This document shows, in pieces, positions 1 through 4,703 of a DNA stretch of 5,592 nucleotides. The stretch comes from SYIM01 sp041182885 (GTDB taxonomy: Bacteria; Pseudomonadota; Gammaproteobacteria; Burkholderiales; Burkholderiaceae_E): assembly GCA_049423065.1 (NCBI GenBank), contig JBMSQB010000145.1, positions 1 to 5,592 of the forward strand, written 5' to 3'. The position numbers were made by a program, and so were the translations under genes. The notes below the pieces were generated by a model that made no database searches, was not told the origin of the DNA, and saw only the letters and a list, made by a program, of their open reading frames with translations. Within the stretch, counting starts at the first letter, position 1, and each line of letters opens with the position of its first letter.

Positions 1-153
1 GGGTTCGACGTGGCGGCGCTGTTCGTCGACGCGCTCGAGCGCGCGGTGGGCGGGGGCGGGGCGGCGGGCGGGGCAGTGGGTGGTGCAGTGGGTGGTGCAG
101 TGGGTGGGGCGGCGGGCGGTGCCGGGTCGGCCGCGCGCGGGCTCGCGGGCTGA
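1..153 (+). CDS. gshB: Glutathione synthetase, C-terminal end (partial)
   Basis: Reading frame 1 is open from the left edge to a TGA at 151-153, giving 50 residues. The first part, GFDVAALFVDALERAV, resembles the closing helix of bacterial glutathione synthetases, where a '(T/S)G(I/F)DV.G...DA(I/L)E' pattern is followed by the C-terminus. GshB ligates glycine to gamma-glutamylcysteine using ATP in the cytosol. The call rests on this short match and on context: in many Betaproteobacteria gshB lies directly upstream of a mannose-type EIIA, ptsH and ptsI, exactly the genes that follow here. The catalytic ATP-grasp domain is outside the window. The last 34 or so residues are an unusual low-complexity tail of Gly, Ala and Val that ends in a short Arg-containing stretch. 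The next gene starts 19 bases after the stop, so co-transcription is likely. Identity is moderately sure; the frame is more secure. Confidence 0.62.
   Translation, partial: GFDVAALFVDALERAVGGGGAAGGAVGGAVGGAVGGAAGGAGSAARGLAG
73..108 (+). repeat. 12-bp tandem repeat, three copies, encoding AVGG units
   Basis: The unit GCAGTGGGTGGT occurs at 73-84 and 85-96, with a third copy at 97-108 that differs only in its last base (G for T). The unit length is a multiple of three and lies in frame with the upstream gene, so each copy encodes Ala-Val-Gly-Gly. Related but diverged Gly/Ala codons flank it at 49-72 and 109-126. This looks like a small coding microsatellite that grew by slippage. Confidence 0.85.
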
Positions 154-172
154 CCCGTCGGGTGAGGCCACC

Positions 173-616
173 ATGATCGGCATCCTGCTTGTCTCCCACG
201 AGCCGCTGGGCACGGCGCTTCTCAACTGCACGCGCCATATCTTCGGGCGTCTGCCGGTGCAGCTGGCCGCGCTCGATGTCATCCCCGACGAAGACCCCGA
301 GATCGCGCTGAACGCTGCGCGCGAGCTGCTTGCGCGAATCAATGATGGCAGCGGCGCGCTGGTGCTCACCGATGTGTTCGGGGCCACGCCGTCACGCATC
401 GCCACCCGGTTGGCCGAACGCGAGCGCGTGGTCGTGGTGGCGGGCGTCAATCTGCCACTCCTCATCAAGGCGCTGGGCAATCGCCGCGGGCCGCTCGATG
501 AGTTGGTGGATACGCTCGTTGATGCAGGCCAGCGTGCGATCCGCCCGGTCGACCCTGCCGAACTCGCAGGCGCCGAGCCGCGTTCCACCGGGCAGGCGGC
601 CGATGGCACGCGCTGA
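173..616 (+). CDS. PTS EIIA component, mannose (EIIA-Man) family
   Basis: This is a 147-residue cytosolic phosphocarrier of the PTS mannose-family EIIA fold, close to the usual size of a stand-alone EIIA-Man domain. The phosphorylation site is His9 in VSHEPLG, matching the family 'SHG.LA' motif. A second family landmark is the DVFGATPS loop near residues 65-72, equivalent to 'D(L/V)FGG(S/T)P'. The start is the ATG at 173, preceded by GGTGAGG at 161-167; translation from further upstream would only add Arg/Trp-rich sequence from another frame of the preceding gene. It overlaps ptsH by 14 bases. Stand-alone EIIA proteins of this type in Betaproteobacteria sit beside ptsH-ptsI without an EIIB/EIIC permease, and none is visible here, so I infer a regulatory rather than transport role. 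The last 25 or so residues are a polar Ala/Pro-rich tail. Confidence 0.9.
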   Translation: MIGILLVSHEPLGTALLNCTRHIFGRLPVQLAALDVIPDEDPEIALNAARELLARINDGSGALVLTDVFGATPSRIATRLAERERVVVVAGVNLPLLIKALGNRRGPLDELVDTLVDAGQRAIRPVDPAELAGAEPRSTGQAADGTR

Positions 617-872
617 AGTCACCGTCGTCAACCGCCTCGGGCTCCACGCCCGGCCTTCGGCCAAGGTCACGGCCGCGGCGGGGCGCTTTCGCGCCGAGGT
701 CTGGTTGTCGCGCAACACCCGAAAGGTCAACGCCAAGAGCATCATGGGGGTGATGATGCTTGCGGCCGCGCGCGGGAGTACGCTGGTGGTGGAAGCCGAG
801 GGCCCGGATGCCGACCAGGCCGTGGCGGCGCTGGTCGAGTTGATCGGATCGGGGTTCGGCGAGGAGCTCTAG
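603..872 (+). CDS. ptsH: Phosphocarrier protein HPr
   Basis: HPr is an 89-residue protein that passes phosphate from Enzyme I to EIIA. The active-site motif NRLGLHARPSAK carries His15 at the canonical position, followed by Arg17. The regulatory serine is Ser46 in NAKSIMGVMML, the site that HPr kinase/phosphorylase modifies where that enzyme exists, as in many Betaproteobacteria. The ATG at 603 is chosen because it places His at 15 and Ser at 46 as in the family; it lies inside the end of the EIIA gene, so translation is probably coupled. The site upstream (CAGGCGG) is a weak Shine-Dalgarno, in keeping with coupling. The gene ends one base before the Enzyme I start, and its last codons supply the Enzyme I ribosome binding site. 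Confidence 0.96.
   Translation: MARAEVTVVNRLGLHARPSAKVTAAAGRFRAEVWLSRNTRKVNAKSIMGVMMLAAARGSTLVVEAEGPDADQAVAALVELIGSGFGEEL
861..866 (+). promoter_or_regulatory. Ribosome binding site for ptsI, supporting a GTG start
   Basis: GAGGAG lies in the last codons of ptsH, seven bases before the GTG at 874. This spacing favours GTG at 874 over the adjacent TTG at 877, although both are within range. It makes ptsI translation dependent on ribosomes finishing ptsH, or at least close to them. Confidence 0.7.
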
Positions 873-873
873 C

Positions 874-2610
874 GTGTTGCAGCTCTCGGGTAGCGGAATC
901 GGTGGCGGCATTGCGATCGGGCGCGCGCGCGTGCTCGAGGTCGCCAGCCGCGATGTGCCGCGGCGCCGCATCGAACCTGCCGACATCGAGGCCGAGCAAC
1001 TGAGGCTTTCGCGGGCGATCGGTCAGGTGAAGACCGAGCTCGCGGGGCTGGTGGAAAGCCTCCCGCAGGGTGCGCCCACCGAGGCTGCGGCGCTCCTTGA
1101 AGTGCACGCCATGATTCTCGATGATCCGGCGCTGAGCGGTGCCGCGCGCGCCTCGATCGTCGAGCACCTGTGGAACGCGGAGTGGGCGATGTCGGCGCAG
1201 GCCGGTCATCTGGCGGCACAGTTCGAGGCGCTCGATGACGCCTATCTGCGCGAACGCGGACGCGATGTGCAGCAGGTGGCCGACCGGGTGATGCGCGCGC
1301 TTGCCGGACTGGGCGGGCCGCTTGCCGATGGCAGTGAGCCGGTGATTTTTGTGGCTGAGGACATCGCGCCCGCCGACATGCTCACCATGCGATGCGCACT
1401 TGGCTTTGCCATCGACCTGGGCGGCACCACCTCGCATTCCGCGATCCTTGCACGCAGCATGAATGTCCCGGCCGTGCTGGGCCTGGGCGCTGCACGCATG
1501 CAGATTCAGGATGATGACTGGGTGATTCTCGACGGCGACGCCGGGGTGGTCATCGTGGCACCCGATGACGCGGTGCTCGCCGACTATCAGGCCCGGCAGG
1601 CGGCCGGTGAGCGTGAGCGTGCAAAGCTTCGTGCGCTCACCGGGGTGGCTGCGGTCACCCGTGATGGTCAGGCGATTTCGCTTCAGATCAACATCGAGCG
1701 GCCCGATGAGGCGCGCGATGCGGCCGAGTCGGGTGCCGGGGGTGTGGGGCTGTTCCGCTCCGAGTTTCTGTTCATGAATCGCGCCGAGCTGCCCGGCGAA
1801 GACGAACAGTTCGAGGCGTACCGGCAGGTGGTGCAGGCGCTCAAGGGCCGTCCGGTCACCATTCGCACCATCGACATCGGTGCCGACAAGGCGCTCAACA
1901 GTGGCGTGGCGCCAGCCGCATCCACCGCCAATCCTGCGCTGGGCCGCCGAGCCATTCGCTACAGCCTCGCCCACCCCGATGTGTTTCTTGCGCAGCTGCG
2001 CGCGATTCTGCGTGCCTCGGCCTGCGGTCCGGTTCGGCTTCTGGTCCCCATGATCGCGCACCACCATGAGGTGGACAGCCTCATGACGCTGCTCGCGAGG
2101 GCCCGCGAAGACCTCCGTGTGGCCCGGTGCGCGTTTGACCCGGCACTTCCGGTCGGCGCCATGATCGAGGTGCCGGCCGCGGCGCTCTGCGCGGGCTATT
2201 TCGCGCGACGCCTGGATTTTCTTTCGATCGGCACCAATGACCTGATCCAGTACACGCTTGCGATCGATCGCGTCGATCATGAGGTGGCATCGCTCTACGA
2301 CCCGTTTCACCCCGCGGTGTTGCGGCTGGTAGCGGGCACCATCCGGGCCGCCCGCGAGGCCGGGCGGCCGGTGTCGGTATGCGGCGAGATGGCGGGCGAC
2401 TGGCGCGCCACGGCGCTGTTGCTGGGCATGGGGCTTACCGAGTTCTCGATGCACCCTGCGAGCCTGCTGCGAGTCAAGCGGGAAATCCTGCAGGCCGACA
2501 CCCGCTGGCTGTCGCCTCGGGTGAGCCGCATTGTGAGGGGCAACGATCCGGTGCGCGTGGCGGCTGCGCTCGCGCGGCTTGCGCAAGGCGGTCCGCAGGC
2601 CCCCGGCTAG
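874..2610 (+). CDS. ptsI: PTS Enzyme I (phosphoenolpyruvate-protein phosphotransferase)
   Basis: This 578-residue cytosolic enzyme takes phosphate from PEP and gives it to HPr, the first step of the phosphorelay; E. coli Enzyme I is of similar length. Residues 1-230 are the N-terminal half with the HPr-binding helices and the phosphohistidine domain: the active-site His188 is in GGTTSHSAILAR (E. coli His189). Residues from about 255 on form the PEP-binding barrel: Arg295 in GLFRSEF, Arg331 in TIRTIDIG, Glu432 in MIEVPAA, Asn455 and Asp456 in SIGTNDLIQYTLA, Arg466, and Cys503 in VCGEMAGD, all matching known PEP, magnesium and catalytic residues within one position of E. coli numbering. Every key residue is present, so the enzyme should be active. 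It begins with GTG one base after the ptsH stop and is the last gene of the cluster; no T-rich terminator follows directly. A 30-residue Ala/Arg-rich C-terminal end is typical of high-GC relatives. Confidence 0.97.
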   Translation: MLQLSGSGIGGGIAIGRARVLEVASRDVPRRRIEPADIEAEQLRLSRAIGQVKTELAGLVESLPQGAPTEAAALLEVHAMILDDPALSGAARASIVEHLWNAEWAMSAQAGHLAAQFEALDDAYLRERGRDVQQVADRVMRALAGLGGPLADGSEPVIFVAEDIAPADMLTMRCALGFAIDLGGTTSHSAILARSMNVPAVLGLGAARMQIQDDDWVILDGDAGVVIVAPDDAVLADYQARQAAGERERAKLRALTGVAAVTRDGQAISLQINIERPDEARDAAESGAGGVGLFRSEFLFMNRAELPGEDEQFEAYRQVVQALKGRPVTIRTIDIGADKALNSGVAPAASTANPALGRRAIRYSLAHPDVFLAQLRAILRASACGPVRLLVPMIAHHHEVDSLMTLLARAREDLRVARCAFDPALPVGAMIEVPAAALCAGYFARRLDFLSIGTNDLIQYTLAIDRVDHEVASLYDPFHPAVLRLVAGTIRAAREAGRPVSVCGEMAGDWRATALLLGMGLTEFSMHPASLLRVKREILQADTRWLSPRVSRIVRGNDPVRVAAALARLAQGGPQAPG

Positions 2611-2649
2611 CGTCGTGCGCGCTGGCAGTCGTCGCCGCTTGCCCGGTAT

Positions 2650-2677
2650 TTGACGGATTGACGTGGTCAGCTAAACT
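2650..2677 (+). promoter_or_regulatory. Putative sigma-70 promoter for the metXW leader
   Basis: TTGACG at 2650-2655 and TAAACT at 2672-2677 are separated by 16 bases and match the -35 and -10 consensus at 5/6 and 4/6 positions. The expected start of transcription is about 2684, roughly nine bases before the riboswitch begins, which is the usual geometry for a riboswitch leader. A second TTGACG at 2658-2663 has no good -10 at proper spacing. The local base composition is less GC-rich than the neighbouring genes. Inferred from pattern only. Confidence 0.55.
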
Positions 2678-2692
2678 CTCAGTCAGTATCGA

Positions 2693-2746
2693 TCGCGCCG
2701 ATTTGAAGACTAGCTTGCGGGCGCGTAACAAGTTCGGCTAAAGCGG
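2693..2746 (+). promoter_or_regulatory. SAM-II riboswitch (metX leader)
   Basis: The segment has the order of conserved blocks of the SAM-II aptamer, a compact H-type pseudoknot that binds S-adenosylmethionine. P1 is a perfect 6-bp helix, CGCGCC (2694-2699) with GGCGCG (2720-2725). The loop opens with GAUUU (2700-2704) and ends with UUGC (2715-2718). The 3' tail carries GCUAAA (2737-2742) followed by GCGG (2743-2746). The tail from 2726 to 2746 aligns without gaps to the SAM-II sequence as I remember it from alphaproteobacterial or environmental met genes. The pseudoknot can be drawn: G2717-C2738 and C2718-G2737 (P2a), then C2714-G2743, G2713-C2744, U2711-G2745 and C2710-G2746 (P2b, with A2712 bulged). 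U2702 or U2703, U2716 and U2739 would fall around the SAM sulfonium. The loop is about three bases longer than the reference I recall. Position just upstream of metX is exactly where this class is expected. It should repress metXW when SAM is plentiful. Confidence 0.86.
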
Positions 2747-2761
2747 TGCGGTCCCTGCCCA

Positions 2762-2796
2762 CCCGATCCGAAGCCAGCAAGCCGGTCGGGTTTTTT
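2762..2796 (+). terminator. Intrinsic terminator between SAM-II element and metX
   Basis: CCCGA (2762-2766) pairs with TCGGG (2786-2790); after a bulged T2767 the helix continues as CCG (2768-2770) with CGG (2783-2785), leaving a 12-base loop. Six T residues follow at once (2791-2796). It lies 15 bases after the riboswitch and 32 bases before the metX start. This position makes it a candidate expression platform for the riboswitch; it would also stop read-through from the upstream PTS cluster. The stem is short and has a bulge, so its strength is moderate. Confidence 0.68.
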
Positions 2797-2828
2797 ACTT
2801 TCGGGCCCTGTTTTCCAGTTGAGTTTGA

Positions 2829-3992
2829 ATGACCGCTCTCACTGTTGAGTCCCAACGAATGCGCTTTGCCGAGCCGCTCGCGCTCGCGAGCGGCGCCGCG
2901 CTGGGCGACTATGAGCTCGTCTACGAAACCTATGGGGAACCCAACGCCGATCTGAGCAACGCGGTGCTGGTGTGTCATGCGCTCAATGCCTCCCATCACG
3001 TGGCTGGCGTGTCGGCAGACAACCCGCAGGACATCGGCTGGTGGGACAACATGGTGGGGCCTGGCAAGCCGGTGGATACGCGCCGTTTCTTTGTGATCGG
3101 GGTCAACAATCTCGGCAGCTGCTTTGGCTCAACCGGTCCCATGTCGATCAACGCCGCCACAGGCAAGCCCTATGGCCCTGATTTTCCGGTGCTCACCGTC
3201 GAAGACTGGGTCCACAGCCAGGCGAGGCTCGCAGACCGGCTGGGGATCCGGCAGTTTGCAGCAGTCATGGGGGGAAGTCTGGGCGGCATGCAGGCGCTCG
3301 CCTGGAGCACGCTCTATCCCGAGCGGCTGCGGCACTGTGTGGCGATCGCCACTGCGCCGCGGCTTTCTGCACAGAACATCGCCTTCAACGAAGTGGCGCG
3401 GCGCGCGATTCTCACCGACCCCGAGTTTCACGGCGGCCGTTTTTACGAGCATGGCGTGGTCCCGTCACGCGGCCTGCAGGTGGCGCGCATGATCGGCCAC
3501 ATCACGTATCTGTCCGACGACTCGATGGCTGAAAAATTCGGCCGGGCACTGCGTGACAACACCGAGCGTGCGCAGCCGGGCGACTATCGCTTCACGTTTG
3601 ATGTCGAATTCGAAATCGAGTCGTATCTGCGTTATCAGGGCGAAAAATTCGCGCGCTATTTCGATGCCAACACCTATCTGCTGATCACCCGTGCGCTCGA
3701 TTATTTCGACCCGGCGCGCGCGGCCGGCGGTGACCTGTCGCAGGTGCTGGCCCAGGCGCGCGCTTCATTTCTTATCGCTTCGTTTACCACCGACTGGCGC
3801 TTTGCCCCCGAGCGCAGCCGCGAGATCGTGCAGGCGCTTCTGAAGGCGGGCCGGCGCGTGAGCTACGCCGAGATCGACGCCCCGCATGGGCACGATGCGT
3901 TTTTGCTGGAGGACCCGCAGTATCACGCGATCGTGCGCGCCTATTTCGAACGGGTCGCAGCCGAAATCGCCGGAGGCCCCGATGAGCGTTGA
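2829..3992 (+). CDS. metX: Homoserine O-acyltransferase MetX (probably O-succinyltransferase)
   Basis: MetX is a cytosolic alpha/beta-hydrolase-fold enzyme that transfers an acyl group from acyl-CoA to the hydroxyl of homoserine, committing it to methionine synthesis. The protein has 387 residues, normal for the family. The nucleophile elbow is MGGSLGGMQ with Ser150; the triad is completed by Asp322 in FTTDWRF and His355 in HGHDAF. Other family marks are CHALNASHH near residue 49, the GWWDNMVGPGK block near 70-80 and NNLGSCFGSTGP near 93-104. Betaproteobacterial MetX proteins with DWRF in place of the DWLF-type motif are generally classed as succinyl-CoA users, so succinyltransferase is my inference rather than a sequence proof. 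The ATG at 2829 gives the usual N-terminus, but only a minimal GAG (2821-2823) serves as Shine-Dalgarno. It is preceded by the SAM-II element and terminator and overlaps metW by 11 bases. Confidence 0.95.
   Translation: MTALTVESQRMRFAEPLALASGAALGDYELVYETYGEPNADLSNAVLVCHALNASHHVAGVSADNPQDIGWWDNMVGPGKPVDTRRFFVIGVNNLGSCFGSTGPMSINAATGKPYGPDFPVLTVEDWVHSQARLADRLGIRQFAAVMGGSLGGMQALAWSTLYPERLRHCVAIATAPRLSAQNIAFNEVARRAILTDPEFHGGRFYEHGVVPSRGLQVARMIGHITYLSDDSMAEKFGRALRDNTERAQPGDYRFTFDVEFEIESYLRYQGEKFARYFDANTYLLITRALDYFDPARAAGGDLSQVLAQARASFLIASFTTDWRFAPERSREIVQALLKAGRRVSYAEIDAPHGHDAFLLEDPQYHAIVRAYFERVAAEIAGGPDER
3971..3976 (+). promoter_or_regulatory. Ribosome binding site for metW
   Basis: CGGAGG lies inside the last codons of metX, five bases before the ATG at 3982. 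It is the best Shine-Dalgarno in this half of the window and fixes the metW start at 3982 rather than at upstream in-frame ATG codons (for example 3886), which would be buried in metX. Confidence 0.75.
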
Positions 3993-4602
3993 GGCAGGCA
4001 TGGCAGCGGGTGCCGCCGCGCGGCTCCGCCCCGACCTGGCGTTGATCGCGCAATGGATTCCGCACGGCGCGAGGGTGCTCGATCTGGGTTGCGGGGATGG
4101 GGCGCTGCTCGATTACCTCAGTCGAGAGCGGGGCTGCACCGGTTATGGCGTGGAGATCGACGACGCCCGGGTGCTCGCCTGCGTGCGCCGTGGCGTTGAT
4201 GTGATCCAGCAGGACATCGAGGCCGGGCTTGGCATGTTCGGTGCGGGGGCCTTCGACGTCGTGGTGTTGTCGATGGCGTTACAGGCCACGCATCAGACCG
4301 AAAAAGTGCTGGCCGAAATGAGTCAGGTGGCTGCCCAGGGCATTGTGTCGATTCCCAACTTCGGTCACTGGTATCACGCCTGGTCGATTCTGATGGGCCG
4401 GATGCCGGTCTCGCGCGAAATGCCTTATCAGTGGTATGACACGCCGAATCTGCACCTCGCCACGGTCCGCGATTTCGAACAGTTCCTCGCGCGGCTTGAG
4501 CTGTCGATTCTGCGGCGCGCATTTCTTGCCAACGGGCGAACGATCGAGCGCCTGCCCGGCTTGCGCGCCACGCAGGCGATCTACAGTTTCAGGCGCGGCT
4601 GA
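3982..4602 (+). CDS. metW: Methionine biosynthesis protein MetW (class I methyltransferase-like)
   Basis: This 206-residue protein has the SAM-dependent methyltransferase fold: motif I VLDLGCGDG at residues 32-40, an acidic strand end GVEID at 56-60, and FDVVVLSMALQ near 91-101. The MetW-specific block SIPNFGHW (123-130) followed by MPYQWYDTPNLH is clearly present. MetW is nearly always encoded directly after metX in Proteobacteria and is needed for full MetX-dependent methionine synthesis in some species; the reaction it might catalyse is not settled, so no substrate is claimed. The gene starts within the end of metX (11-base overlap) with its own strong ribosome binding site, so the two are co-transcribed and share the SAM-II leader. 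An in-frame ATG at 4000 is a less likely alternative start. Confidence 0.95.
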   Translation: MSVEAGMAAGAAARLRPDLALIAQWIPHGARVLDLGCGDGALLDYLSRERGCTGYGVEIDDARVLACVRRGVDVIQQDIEAGLGMFGAGAFDVVVLSMALQATHQTEKVLAEMSQVAAQGIVSIPNFGHWYHAWSILMGRMPVSREMPYQWYDTPNLHLATVRDFEQFLARLELSILRRAFLANGRTIERLPGLRATQAIYSFRRG

Positions 4603-4703
4603 GCAAGCACGGGTTGAGCGCAGACAGGCTGCGCGGGCGGCCTGCGAACGGGTATGCAGCGCAGGGTCGGCCTGAGCAGGAGCGCCGACGGCGCCTCCGC
4701 GGT
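4603..4703. other. Convergent intergenic gap with GC-rich hairpins; possible termination region
   Basis: This 101-base gap lies between the ends of metW (+) and the chromate transporter (-). It contains a perfect hairpin, GCGCAG (4618-4623) with CTGCGC (4629-4634) and a five-base loop, and a second at 4679-4698 (GCGCC with GGCGC, then GGA with TCC after one bulged C). A third inverted repeat, GCGGT with ACCGC (4699-4710), overlaps the transporter stop codon. None has a T-tract on either strand, so a classical intrinsic terminator cannot be claimed. No open frame with coding character is seen. Confidence 0.4.

Noticed and set aside
80..172. N-terminal extension of the EIIA frame to a start at 80.
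   Set aside because: It would translate the tandem repeat in the wrong frame into Trp/Arg-rich sequence and move the active His away from position 9; the ATG at 173 has a ribosome binding site.
742..2586. A 614-codon open frame on the - strand opposite ptsI, longer than ptsI itself.
   Set aside because: It is the antisense shadow of a high-GC gene whose codon bias suppresses stops. The product is rich in Arg, His and Gly with no recognisable domain, while the + strand carries an intact Enzyme I with all catalytic residues.
2611..2649. A terminator for the PTS cluster directly after ptsI.
   Set aside because: Only a very short GGC/GCC pairing is present, with no T-tract; I cannot support a terminator before the metX promoter.
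2379..2741. A + strand open frame crossing the end of ptsI and running through the SAM-II element.
   Set aside because: It is out of frame with ptsI, has Arg/Ala-rich shadow composition and no ribosome binding site, and covers a well-supported RNA element.
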